Assembly (NCBI RefSeq): GCF_002105155.1
Contig: NW_019028983.1
Location: 956,001-1,020,000, forward strand
DNA: 64,000 nucleotides
Origin: Lobosporangium transversale
Lineage: Eukaryota > Mortierellomycota > Mortierellomycetes > Mortierellales > Mortierellaceae
Reading direction: 5' to 3'
Both the position numbers and the translations under genes were made by a program. Under the pieces are notes generated by a model. It had not been told where the DNA came from. It saw only the letters and a list, made by a program, of their open reading frames with translations, and ran no database searches. Every line of letters begins with the position of its first letter. Position 1 is the first letter of the stretch. Positions 32,411 to 43,200 of this stretch are shown one piece after another.

Positions 32411-34755
32411 TAGAGTCCTCGCCAAAAAGTCATAAACTGGATATATTTTTCAGGCTTTTAAATTGAATAGAATACTTCCACTTTTAGACGCAGGAAAAAT
32501 ACGTACAAACTCAAAATTTTAATTTTTACGAGAGCGTTTTCGATTGATAAGAGGCTCGTCCTCAGACTCGCTATCCTCTATCACATTAAACATGCTTCCA
32601 GCATCTAGCGTAAGATCCACTATCTCAGGGCCTAGGGTAACAGCTTCAGCTCGCTCTTGATTTAGTACTCTAATGAGTTCTGCATCCCACTCACTATTGT
32701 CGACTTTGAAAGTGTCACTAAGGTCCACAATAGGCTCGTTTTCATCAAAAACCTCTTGATAAACCTCTTCGACTATTTCTTCCTGTGCATGACTCCTCTC
32801 GTTATAGTATCTCATGCCAATTTTCACAGACTTCTTCCATACAGAGTAAAAGACTTTACACGGAATCTGGGAAAACAAGCTTAGTAGCCTTTTTTTCAGC
32901 AAGATGGATGTCATTGTCACCATTGCTCTCGAGGCAATTATGTTTTTCACAACTGCCCAGATCTTCTCAATAGGTTGTAGCTCGCAATGGTAGGGTGGAG
33001 TCTTGAGGATTTCATGTCCACCATTCTCCTGGGCTATTTTACTGATAGAGAAATACGACTCATCAGGAAGAGCGTTAACCAATTCCATAAGCTCGTTTTT
33101 GTTCAGTGCTTTTCCATTTTCCCTTGTTGGAATAACAATCTCCTTGCCCGTGAGCCACTCTTTGATAGTTTTCACAGTGTCGCTCTTGGTTGGTTTCCTG
33201 TTTTTCTTGTGAAAGTGATATGAAGCGCCATCAAGATGGATTTTACAAGGGCCAAGTCCCATCTTATTGAGATTCTCACAAAGTCGCTTAAAGATACTAT
33301 CGAACAAACTAGCGTTGAAGTTTCCATGATAATCGTGATCTGTTGCCACGACCCCTGCATTCCTGATCTCCTCAGGTACGTCATCCCACAGTTCAGCCTC
33401 CTGCTCTTGGCCTTTTTTTGATTGAGGCTTTGGTCCCTTTGATGGCCAAACATACACGCTATCATTAACGAATTTGCCTTCAACCTTTTTAGCAGCTTCA
33501 TCATAATATACAATGAAGGCTGCAAATATAACCATGATTGGTTTCCTTCCTGCATCGTTAATGACACCACCGCCACTTTGCACCCAACGTCTTGCTGCAG
33601 CATGGTCAATGTGGCAGTAAGACTCGTCCAAGAAGACCTCTGGAGTCCTAGGCACCCAACTGCCGTCTACTAGTTTTAAATTCTTAAGACGGCGCTTCAG
33701 GTAAGTAGCTCGGAAGGCAATATTCTCCTTGGAGTCGTGCAAAAAGTTCTGTCGGACCCCTTTACCCCAATACAGTCCCATTTTACGGAGGTCGCGAGTG
33801 ATTGATCTTGCTGATCTGTCGATTTCAAAGTCTTCTTTCAGTTGGTTTGCAATTAAACCCGCAGAATTAGGAGTCCCGCTCTTGTTTGATTCAACTATGA
33901 TATTCAGCACCTTCGAGTTTAAATCCTTGTCCGCTTCTTTTTTAGGGCGACCAGTTCTTCCTCGCCCTGTCATTTCGACGATGCCTGTTTGTGCATATTT
34001 AATTGCTGCCACACAAGTGTTTCTCCCTACACCCATCAGAATCGAAAGGTCCATTGCTCTGTTGTCTGTCTTCTTAAACCAGTCTTGGACTGCTGGTGGC
34101 GCATTCATTATAGCATTATATGTATGAGCTATTATCGCGTATTCGTCTTTAGTAACGGACGCTTTACTGCGTGTAAATGCCTTTTTTCTCTCTCCAGTTT
34201 GTTTGTCTGACAAGAATGGATTTAAATCGAGGGTATTGGGACGCTCACCGAATTGCTCTAATGAGGTAGAACTCCTTGGCTCGTTTCTGGGAGGAGTAAT
34301 CCATTGATATTCGGTAGGAGACCTAATAGGGGAGAGATCGGCTTCAGTGGGCAGTTGTGGCGATCTTCGAGGCGGAGTGAAGGGTGTGCCTGAAATCATT
34401 TGGTCGATATTTCCTTCGCTATACCAACCACCAAGATCGTTGTATGAGAGTAGGTTATTGATATCAAAAGGGAAAGACATTTTACTATCTGAAGATTGCG
34501 AATAAAGTAGGTTGACAATGAGGATGAGATCGAGAATGAGATTGAGAATGATGTTCCCATTTCTCGCAAATTCTAATATTTCTAATTAAAAACGAAGATT
34601 GAATTGGTTTGGTGGCCATGCATCTAATTCATTCCTTCTATTCAAAAAATATATGCATTTTTGTCTTCGTACGTAAATTTTTATTTTTCAAATTTTTAAT
34701 TCAAATTGAGTATTGTAAAATATATCCAGTTTATGACTTTTTGGCGAGGACTCTA
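32411..34755 (-). mobile_element. Full-length Tc1/mariner-like transposon
   Basis: The 2.34-kb element is bounded by TA dinucleotides and perfect terminal inverted repeats of about 37 bp starting GAGTCCTCGCCAAAAAGTCA at both ends. It encodes one uninterrupted transposase on the minus strand. Intact ends and ORF suggest recent activity. The 646-bp element at 10014-10659 has nearly the same termini and the same C-terminal coding segment. The AT-rich subterminal regions also share TAAATTGAATA-type sequence between the copies. Confidence 0.92.
32519..34480 (-). CDS. Tc1/mariner (IS630-type) DDE transposase
   Basis: A single 653-codon ORF. The N-terminus (about 1-85) is Pro/Ser-rich. A helix-turn-helix region follows, and near residue 175 there is an AT-hook-like GRGRTGRPKK. 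Catalytic blocks are VFLDESYCH (first D), IHLDGASYHFH (second D) and PYHCELQPIEKIWAVVKN (E), fitting the DDE_3/IS630 endonuclease. The spacing between the second D and the E is about 87 residues, much longer than the usual 34-41. The insert contains VKTIKEWL and ELMELVNALP. The C-terminus is acidic (EDSESEDE) and ends in basic RKRSRKN, probably nuclear-localising. It acts by cut-and-paste on the TA-flanked ends. Only the first ATG is used as the start. Confidence 0.9.
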   Translation of the reverse strand: MSFPFDINNLLSYNDLGGWYSEGNIDQMISGTPFTPPRRSPQLPTEADLSPIRSPTEYQWITPPRNEPRSSTSLEQFGERPNTLDLNPFLSDKQTGERKKAFTRSKASVTKDEYAIIAHTYNAIMNAPPAVQDWFKKTDNRAMDLSILMGVGRNTCVAAIKYAQTGIVEMTGRGRTGRPKKEADKDLNSKVLNIIVESNKSGTPNSAGLIANQLKEDFEIDRSARSITRDLRKMGLYWGKGVRQNFLHDSKENIAFRATYLKRRLKNLKLVDGSWVPRTPEVFLDESYCHIDHAAARRWVQSGGGVINDAGRKPIMVIFAAFIVYYDEAAKKVEGKFVNDSVYVWPSKGPKPQSKKGQEQEAELWDDVPEEIRNAGVVATDHDYHGNFNASLFDSIFKRLCENLNKMGLGPCKIHLDGASYHFHKKNRKPTKSDTVKTIKEWLTGKEIVIPTRENGKALNKNELMELVNALPDESYFSISKIAQENGGHEILKTPPYHCELQPIEKIWAVVKNIIASRAMVTMTSILLKKRLLSLFSQIPCKVFYSVWKKSVKIGMRYYNERSHAQEEIVEEVYQEVFDENEPIVDLSDTFKVDNSEWDAELIRVLNQERAEAVTLGPEIVDLTLDAGSMFNVIEDSESEDEPLINRKRSRKN

Positions 34756-35419
34756 TGGCACAGACGATTATCAAGGTTACGAAAATCATCACCATCATGC
34801 AAACCTTATTTATTGCCCACAGATCATTTTCTTGATAAGCGCACAATTGTACTTCCACAGAGTAGTGGGCTGTTTTTTACAAAATGGAAAACATGTCCCC
34901 AGATGGGCGTTTCTTGTTTATTCTTTATATATGCAACATAAACGGGAACCTTGGATTTAGAGGACCCTTTGAAATTATCCTCGTATGGCTAAGAGTAGGA
35001 CGGTCGAAATTGGAACCGATCACGCTGATATGATTTCTAGAAGAAACAATGGCTTAAAAGAACAAGTAGATCATATGTATTGTATTACTTTCTTCCTTCC
35101 GAACAATCCATGTTTAATTGAACTGGGGCTCCTGAACTTTGAATTTCCGCAATTATAACGGTTAATATATATATATATATAAGTGTGTATATCTTCATTT
35201 CCTTTGTACTCAGGAACATGGCTGTCAAAACAGCATCCCCGTTTCCACAGGAATTCTCTTTGAACCTTTTTTTTTTTTTTTTTTTTTTTTTTTCCGGTTT
35301 CTCATGTTACCTTCCTTTGTTTCATTCAGGTGCGCCTTCTTTCCTCTATCCTATTCATCCTATTGATCCTATTCATCCCTTCACCTTCCTCTCCACATTC
35401 GAGCTCTGATTCAGCTACC
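34756..35419. other. Spacer between transposon and TLC gene
   Basis: 664 bp. It contains (TA)n at about 35167-35180, a T run of about 25 (35269-35293) and then CTTTGTTTCATTCAG|G near 35330. The CTTTGTTTCATTCAG|G looks like a splice acceptor, suggesting a 5' UTR intron of the TLC gene. No other gene is seen. Confidence 0.4.
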
Positions 35420-36397
35420 ATGGCAAACTCCCCATCTCTCCTTACCCATGTTATCAACTTTATGGGATATGGCGATGCACGTTTCGCACCATCCGACTGG
35501 AGTTTTGAACACAATCCGTTCTGGACAACTTATCTGCTCACACTGGCAGTTTTTCCTTGTCTATTCTACTTTACTTGGTATTTGAACCCTTCTCTCAGCA
35601 ACAATAGACTAGGTCTTTCATGGGTCATGGGGTTTTATTCAGCGTGTCTTTTTACGATAGCTGGATTTTATGAGGTTCCTCATCTACGAACAATCTTCAA
35701 CTCTCTTGTCGATTATCAGCCTGTATCTGGAATTATACCATCCATGCTTGAAGCAACAGATCCAGTTCATCCGTCAAGTGCAGACATACTTGGCTTATCA
35801 CCGTTAGCAGCAAAAGATATTTGTTATCCATTACTAAAAGCAGGAACTTTGGCATTTGCTACTTTATTGCCTTCATTTTTGAAACTGGAGGATGGGTCCT
35901 ATTCAAAGTATTATTGTTTCTCAGACTTTAAACTAAGCGACAATCGAACATCGTCAATTGATGGTGGATTCAGTTCAAGGATATATGATCACTCTGAAAA
36001 GTCAGCCCAAAGGCCTTTCATGACAACTGCCTCCTCCTCCTTTTCCTACGATGAGCACGACAATTCCAAGATGGTGGACAGCCCATTATCGTTGCGTCAC
36101 GGTGTATTTCAGGCCCAGATGCAGCGACCCCATTTGTTTTTCTCACTGGAAAATTATCCTGATGATGGTCGAATTGGACCACATATCATCGCAGCAAACT
36201 TTCAAGCGTTCCTGGCGGTTGATCTGATCTTGGGGTTGATGCATTACCGTAAGCAACTAGAGCCATTCTCAACTGTGGTCCATCATATTATATACCATTT
36301 TATTGTAGTCCATATGAGAGCCGGAGACATGCTGTCAGTCTTTTGTATTTGTGGAACGCCCATTGAAGGTACATAAATTTTATACTGAATGAACTCT

Positions 36398-36440
<43 letters not shown>

Positions 36441-37020
36441 GAACAACACTAACCCATTTATACCCTCATTTTTGTTCAAAACAAAAGCATCAAGTATTTT
36501 CCTCGCATTCGGGCGAATTTTCCCTCATCGACGTACAAAAACAATTGAGAGACTCTACTTGCTATGCTTCATCTCGACGCGCCTCATATATGTAGCATTA
36601 CTCTGGCATGAAATCTTCTTCAACTACCCCGACAAGTCAGTTGCATTCCTGTATACGATCACGCTTTCCTTGCACATCTACTGGTTTATTCTCTACATCA
36701 AAACTCAACGCAAATATCAGGCTAAACTAAGACGACAGCAATTGTGCAGTGTCCTTCAATCTCTTGCTAATACTGTTAAGAATGAGCTCACATCTTTGGG
36801 GGCGGTTGAGGACACAAAGGACTTTGTTACCGTATCCAAGATCAAGACCAAGCCTCCTGCAGAGTGGAATATTTCAAAGTTTATGAGGAAAGATGGTCTT
36901 CGACTTCGACGTCCACTTGAGGAGGTTGATATGCATGAGAGTAGAGCCTCTGTAGAATTGAGTCAAGAGAAGAATCATTTGGACGATGATGTTTCTCGTG
37001 GAGGAGCCCAGGTTTTGTAA
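35420..37020 (+). CDS. TLC-domain multi-pass membrane protein
   Basis: Two exons (35420-36368, 36488-37020) give 493 residues. Hydrophobic segments include YLLTLAVFPCLFYFTWYL, WVMGFYSACLFTIAGFY, FQAFLAVDLILGLMHYR, TVVHHIIYHFIVVHMRAG, LLCFISTRLIYVALLW and LYTITLSLHIYWFILYIK. The order, with LMHYRKQLEP..HH.., then TPIE-SSIFLAFG and a final HIYWF helix, is the TRAM-LAG1-CLN8 (TLC) domain, closest in layout to TMEM56/TLCD proteins rather than ceramide synthase, as no Lag1 motif is seen. Between the second and third segments lies a polar insertion of about 150 residues with Ser/Asp. The tail is basic and then acidic. TAA runs directly into an A run (37018-37042). The intron contains T8 followed by about A34. 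Function is probably in ER or endomembrane lipids. Confidence 0.78.
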
Positions 37021-37257
37021 AAAAAAAAAAAAAAAAAAAAAAGAGAAAGAGTAATCCACATAAGTTTCTTAAATCATAGAAGTAGTAGCCAATAATCTAA
37101 TATATCACCCAGTCGGAAGATGTATAATAGTAAGAGCAAGGGTAAGAGTAAAATAAGAAGTGCAGACGAGATCGTCGTGTCCATCCAGAGATTGTGTTCA
37201 AAAGTAAAGGTCCTTTACTGCGAGGACTTTTGATCCAATGACCGTTGAAAGAAATAC

Positions 37258-37291
<34 letters not shown>

Positions 37292-38586
37292 TGCTGTTAG
37301 TACGATGCGAGTTGTTTCAACTGATTGTCCACGATACACATCCTTGCAGGTCAGAGAGAAGGGAACTATATCGTTCACATCCACAATGTTTTTCCCATTT
37401 AGCACTGCAGGTCCGTCTCTTATTTTCCCTCATAAAGTTTCATTTCCTTGATCCTGTCCTTCCGCGTGGTTGCACACAATTGCTCACCATGTGGAAAGAA
37501 ATTGACAAGTCTCATGGTCAATCACACACAAACATTAGCACCTGCACTCTGCCCAAAGGTTAATAGGATAGGACAATAGGGCCAACCGACCATAAAGTAC
37601 AAAGTTGCACTGCCATGCTATCTTAATGCTTTTTTCTTTATCATGCTTTATCATGGGGCCAATAAGACCATTGTAACAAGTTAACAAGTTAACAATCAAA
37701 CAATCAACAATCAGCAATCAATGGAAAAGAACAAAATAGCATTCATCATTTTAGCCGCTTTCATCGTTTATTACATTACACGGTGCTTCAGATGTTTTGT
37801 GCAGACGTTGTGGTACTTTGGACAATTGGAATGACTAACAAAAAACAGAGTTGTATGTGTTTGTATAACCTGTAGCCCTTCATGAGACAAAAAGGATACT
37901 TTTTGTAAAGGAATGAGACATGTTCAATGATTTATCATGAGAGATTCTCATGAGCCTTTTTTTTTTCTGATACTAACAGAGTTGTTCCAACTTCAAAGCG
38001 AATCATGTTTAGGAGTTTTTTTTGGTCATAAGATTAACTTGCCCTGTGAGCGTCCCTTTTTTTTTCTTATTATGTATAATGAGTTATATCAGCCATGAGG
38101 AATGCTTATGTGAACAGCCTCGTTAAATAATTTTTTTTTAGCACACACACAGTTTTACTCGTGGTCGAATCACGGGAGAGGGGTCATGGTCTGAACCATG
38201 TGGTACAAGGGTGAATATCTACTATTCGCTTCGCAAAACGCACAGGCGACTCATTTCCAAACACACAGCCAGGGTTGAAACAGTAAACATGCTGACATGT
38301 CTCCATGCTCTTGATTTTAAAGATCCCGATAAAGCAAGAAAGCATGACCATCTTATTCAACTCTTTCACCGCTCACTCATCTATCTCCTTCTATTTCTTC
38401 TTCGGTCTTTCGACTCTTCTTTTTCTCTTCTTCTCTTCTTTTTTCTTTAGTTCTTCTTTAATCATCATCCTCCTCATATTCGCCCTACTCTTGTTAAAAC
38501 CTACCAACGCTCCTCATTCTTAGTCTCTAACCTTATACTTTTAACGACTATACCCTAATCCCTAGTTCATAACGTAATAAACAAAA
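37021..38586. other. 1.57-kb intergenic region
   Basis: A runs at about 37020-37042 and 37259-37288. Between 37670 and 37725 there is a short stretch of repeats (AACAAGTT, CAATCAA). The segment 38160-38200 (GTGGTCGAATCACG) forms a small hairpin but no tRNA. The last 250 bp are strongly pyrimidine-rich (CTTCTTTTTTC), a promoter-like leader for the next gene. No supported gene. Confidence 0.4.
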
Positions 38587-40161
38587 ATGGCTGATATTCA
38601 TGAACTCATTGAGGCCACCACGGAAGCATATCCCGAACAAACTGCTGGCATCAGCCGTATTCCTGGCAGCCCTACCGCCCACGCTATTTGTCCTATTACA
38701 AGCCTTGTCTCCTCACTAACAGCGCCCGCGACCCCTAGTCTGTGTCCAATCATTCTTGCTTCTACCAACACACCTTCTCAGGACCACTCTGTTTTCTCAT
38801 CGCCATCAATAGCAGTAACTACTCATTCCTACGTGTCGAACCATAATGTCCCCTCTCCTTCTTCTTCTCCTGTCGCGCTATCAACATCCTCATATCCTTT
38901 CTTGCTGACTCAACTCTTCTCCCGGCATGAGCCATTATCATTGTACAATTTTGATGTAAATCCAAACACCTCGGCTTTTGTGCCTACACTCCTCGCAGCT
39001 ACGCTCTTTCAAGTTACGGGCTTTTATTTGTTTCGTTATTTTTCCCCCCGCCTAACCGAGCAAGATCGCAAAAGTCTACGAGGTCTCTCTTGGGGCTTGA
39101 CATTGTTTTCATCCATTGTGTTATTCACCGGTACCTTTGCATCATTGTCGAACTTGGAATGGGGCTTCATTACATTGGTAGTCCACATTTACTGGTTTCG
39201 CAAGTTTATTCAGCAGCAGATCCGGTACTACCGCGAAAGACAACAGGCTAAACTTAAGGAGGCTGTTCAACGCATCGAACCAGAGTTGCAATCTGCTCAT
39301 GTGGCGAGCAGCTGTAGGCTTAAGAACGAGTTCCCGACAGATGGTCTCGTCATCAAAGATAATTTGTCTGCTGAACAAGAAAAGGCCAATGACATATCGG
39401 AAATGAATGCGACTGTTTTTGATGTAGTTGAAGGGAACCACCATGGAAGCCGTCGTCCGTCATCTCGTGCTTCCTCTCGCATGCCTTCGTTTGAACATGA
39501 CATGATGAGTCCTCCATACGAAGCATTGAACGACTCTGAAGCAGACACTGATGCCGACAGTGATGAGGCTGGGATCGACACTTCCATCACCACTACTACA
39601 GCCAATACCTTTAACATCCCATCAATAATAACTGTTGAAGCTCCAGTAAAGACAATGCAACAGCTTTTGGAAGAGTGTGAGCAAGAAGATATTTCCACTT
39701 ATGCATTGTCTTTTCAGGGAGCTCTTGGCAAGGGTAATAAAACATTTTCTGCGATGGCAATGAAGCGTTTGATGTCAAGTCAAGGCTCTGGAGCCGTACG
39801 ATTAAGTCGTCCTTCATCAATGCGAGATGCCAAGCGAAGAACTGCGCTGGATGCAATTCGCTTTGAAGAAGAGCCCAATGAGATGATAAGTAGTACCAAG
39901 GAAAGCCTGGCTCAAACTCAAGCTCAAACTCAAACTCAAGCACAGGTTCAGGCTCAGGGACCTTTGGCTCTTTTGAATAGCCAACGCCAACACCAGAATG
40001 AAGAGCAACTGGATGGGGATGCCACCGTCGTCCTACGACGCCGACCATCAAGGATGTCGATAGTTGCGAGTCGCCAGACAATAAGAGAACACCAAGGCCA
40101 ACGAGGCAAACAAAGCTTTGGCACAGTTCGGGGTGTTCAGCATATCTCATTCATGGAATAA
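38587..40161 (+). CDS. TLC-related paralogue lacking the domain core
   Basis: A single-exon ORF of 524 residues. Residues 1-130 are Ser/Thr/Pro-rich. Two membrane segments (about 133-152 FVPTLLAATLFQVTGFYLF and 168-190 LSWGLTLFSSIVLFTGTFAS) resemble the first two helices of the TLC gene 1.6 kb upstream. It then jumps to WGFITLVVHIYWFRKF, the counterpart of that protein's last helix. The intervening four-helix core (LMHYRK, HHxxxH, TP) is missing without any frame break. The C-terminus is long and polar, with EADTDADSDEAG, a Gln/Thr/Ala repeat (QTQAQTQTQAQVQAQ, about 440-460) and Arg/Ser-rich ends. It is probably a tandem duplicate that lost its catalytic or lipid-binding part and may have a structural role. 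Function unknown. Confidence 0.65.
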   Translation: MADIHELIEATTEAYPEQTAGISRIPGSPTAHAICPITSLVSSLTAPATPSLCPIILASTNTPSQDHSVFSSPSIAVTTHSYVSNHNVPSPSSSPVALSTSSYPFLLTQLFSRHEPLSLYNFDVNPNTSAFVPTLLAATLFQVTGFYLFRYFSPRLTEQDRKSLRGLSWGLTLFSSIVLFTGTFASLSNLEWGFITLVVHIYWFRKFIQQQIRYYRERQQAKLKEAVQRIEPELQSAHVASSCRLKNEFPTDGLVIKDNLSAEQEKANDISEMNATVFDVVEGNHHGSRRPSSRASSRMPSFEHDMMSPPYEALNDSEADTDADSDEAGIDTSITTTTANTFNIPSIITVEAPVKTMQQLLEECEQEDISTYALSFQGALGKGNKTFSAMAMKRLMSSQGSGAVRLSRPSSMRDAKRRTALDAIRFEEEPNEMISSTKESLAQTQAQTQTQAQVQAQGPLALLNSQRQHQNEEQLDGDATVVLRRRPSRMSIVASRQTIREHQGQRGKQSFGTVRGVQHISFME

Positions 40162-40471
40162 CGTATATATCCATAATATTATGTAATAAATGTAATCTCA
40201 TGTACTTTACCAATGTGGCCCACCTCTTCTGCACGCTTTGACACAAAAAAAAAAAGGTGTAACAAGGACAAGCTTAATTGTCTCCTGCCTTTTGTCTCTT
40301 TCTAAAACTTAATTGTTTCATTTGTTCGACGACCTCCAAATTCTCCATTCATTTCAATTGAAATTCACATTTGCATTCAAATTGATTCCTTCTCGCTATT
40401 AAAACCTTTCTTATTCTCTTCTCTCTCTTATCACACCCACACCGTACGTTACGCTCGTACAAACTTAAGAC

Positions 40472-40498
<27 letters not shown>
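40162..40498. other. Spacer with poly-A leader before the tetraspanin start
   Basis: AATAAATG near 40184 may be the polyadenylation signal of the upstream gene. Pyrimidine-rich sequence (CTTATTCTCTTCTCTCTCTT) near 40410-40430 precedes an A run of about 29 (40470-40498) that touches the ATG at 40499. No other gene. Confidence 0.5.
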
Positions 40499-40503
<5 letters not shown>

Positions 40504-41377
40504 GACGCTAAAGAAACTTCAATGTTATTTTTTTGCATTCATCACTATCTTCATGATAACTGGCATTGTGGCCCTTATTATGGGATCAATTTGGCTTCGA
40601 CAATCGTCTGATGGTGCTCCACGAGATGCAGTTATCTCACAAGAGATTGAGCGAGGTATGTTTGAGGAAAATAAAGGGAATACATATATACATATAACAC
40701 AAGGCTTCTTGAGACTATGTGCTACAGACCATCGATATATTCCATCACCGAATATCCTATATTTCAGCAAGACAGTGGCGAGTAAGAGGAGGATGTAAAA
40801 ATGGGTTTTGAGAACAGAAAAGCTCTCTTCGTAATTTTAAGTTCAGCGCTTCTTTCCCTTTATGGGTTCAAAGTTGGAGGTCAAAGCTAAAAGTAGTTTT
40901 TTCTTTAGGATGAACCAAAACCCTTTCAGAGCCAACTCTTGCCTTTAGTGTTTTTTTTAAAAAAAATTTGTCTCAAATTTAGCTCATGTAGTCTAATTGA
41001 ACGCGCGTGCTTCCTTTTTTTTACTCTTTCTTTTACTAGCTGGAACAATAATTGCAGCTGTCGTTGCAGTGATTTCGTTGATTGGATACATTGGAGGAAG
41101 TGCGCCTGTACGTCGTAAACCATTCTTGACTGCATTCGCATGGTTGATTGTAGCGGCGATGGTGGCAGAGCTAGCCTTGGGTGGCGTTATCTGGTTCAAG
41201 ACCCTACGGATGCGTAGTCTTTTTGCTTCACAATGGTTGGTTTGGCCTGAGTCCCTCAAGGTCACCTTTCAAAACATGGTATTAAAAAATTTAACCACAA
41301 CCACATCAACTATAACAACAAGAGCGAGACACAGAGCAACCACTGTTAGCTTGGGCGATTGTCAGCTCACAATTCCA

Positions 41378-41411
<34 letters not shown>

Positions 41412-41721
41412 CCCTTCTAATCCCCTATAGACAAGTCTGCGAGGATATGGGCAGTGCTGCGGATACCATGATAGCATGAATATTGTATATTCAGGCCTAT
41501 GCGCCAGAAAGACCGCAGCAATGTATCCAGGATGTGAAGAAAAAATATCGGCATTCGCGGACAGTTATTTAAGGAAGTTGTATACATCGCTCTTTGGATT
41601 CACCGTCGTGAATGTTGTTTGTTTTGTCAGTACTATAATTGTGATACAGGCTAGGAACGATGAAGAGCGATACATCCGCATTGGAAAGAAAGAAGGCAGG
41701 ACTTACAAAAACTCAATTTAG
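40499..41721 (+). CDS. Tetraspanin-like protein
   Basis: Three exons (40499-40655, 41040-41278, 41431-41721) give 228 residues in phase. There are four hydrophobic segments: about 8-32, 54-75 (AGTIIAAVVAVISLIGYIGG), 83-105 (AFAWLIVAAMVAELALGGVIW) and 183-204 (LFGFTVVNVVCFVSTIIVI). The large loop between TM3 and TM4 begins with the tetraspanin hallmark CCG (residues 141-143 in GYGQCCGYHDS) and has further cysteines at about 156 (GLC) and 167 (PGC). Length and layout fit fungal tetraspanins of the Pls1/Tsp type, plasma-membrane or vacuolar organisers. The donor GTATTA after FQNM was chosen over GTCACC by context. Intron 2 has a T run of about 28. Confidence 0.82.
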
Positions 41722-41916
41722 AGCACTAACCTCCTTTTTTTGGAGAAAGATGTGTTGTAATGTGTATCTGAAAGATATCGCTATCTACTCTATTAGAAAA
41801 TAAACCCCTCCTCGTAATAGTATCTGAGCTACAATGGTCAAGCGGATATGAAGATTTATTTACAATGGCTGAGGGAGAAAAAAAAAAAATAGCCAAATGT
41901 TGTATGTATTTGAGGG

Positions 41917-42883
41917 CTAGATTAATGATTGTGCTGATGGATCTGACTGTGAATGTTGATAGTGCCTTTGATCTAATTGCTCTTGATGATGATGGTGATG
42001 ATGGTGTTCTAATTCACCTTCTTCTTTTTGATGATGTTGCTGCTGTCCCAATAGCTCTTGATGTTCCGACTTTGTATTCTGATTCTGAGAAGTGATTAAC
42101 CGAGTTGGTCGTCTTAGCTGGTGGATCATGGCTGGTACGTTCTTCTCATCATAATCTTTCCAAATAGTATAAAGCGATAAAATCTCTTGAGTAATCTCGA
42201 TAATCTAAATATTGAATTAAATTGAGATTGAGGGGTTCATCATTAGGATTAAATACTCGATTATTAGGTGCTATTTGACCATATATCTCTCCTAATACTC
42301 CCTCAAAGACTTCTTTCTTTCTTTCGATTTCAATCTAATTTCGATTGTTCATCTCAAATATCTTTCATAGGTCGGAGTGATTTTTTTACCTCGTCCATTT
42401 CAACATTTAAGTCTGCAAACCATTGCACCATATTCCTGTTATTGATCCCATGTCCTTCCACCTGCGGAGTATTGTGATGTGGATGATGATGGTGACCGTG
42501 CCCATGACTACTTATTCCCTTTTTGGAAGCCATGCTATGCAATTGAGCATGTAAGTGTGGGTTGCTGTGGGTGTTGTGGGATATAGAGCTCATACTGGCG
42601 CTGTCCTCATTCATGTTATTATTACTACCACTGCTACCACTGTTTCCATCGCCCACGATACTGTTGTTACTATTAGCGTGATCCTTGAATCGGTCCGCAT
42701 GCACAACACAGATGATATACAATGCAGCAAGGGCGATCATGTGTGGAGCATAGAGAAGACAAACATCTGTCCTGAAAGAATCATTAATAACGAACCTGAG
42801 TTGCAAAAAAAAAAAAAAAAAAAAAAAAAAACAGTAGTCAAAGATGAGCTTACAGACTATTTACTTTGCATAAAGAGGAGTAA

Positions 42884-42917
<34 letters not shown>

Positions 42918-43158
42918 CCCTGTTTGCATTTACTTACCAAGCAGCCTGTAGATTCGATTCTTCAAGTCTTAAATCCTTAGCGATGATAGTAAGATCTCTG
43001 TATGGGTGGTAAACAATGAGATAGAACTCGAGCTCCTCCAGCAAATAAAACTCAAACTCGGCCACCTTTGATGTATCATAATCAAACCCTCCATGATCTT
43101 TAATAGGTAGCGCAACAGGATATCAAGAATGTTAGGCGGGACGTATAGAGTAAGTTCC

Positions 43159-43200
<42 letters not shown>

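Noticed and set aside
38160-38200. tRNA-like T-arm (GTGGTCGAATCAC)
   Set aside because: No acceptor stem, D arm or anticodon arm at the right distances, and the B-box consensus is not met.
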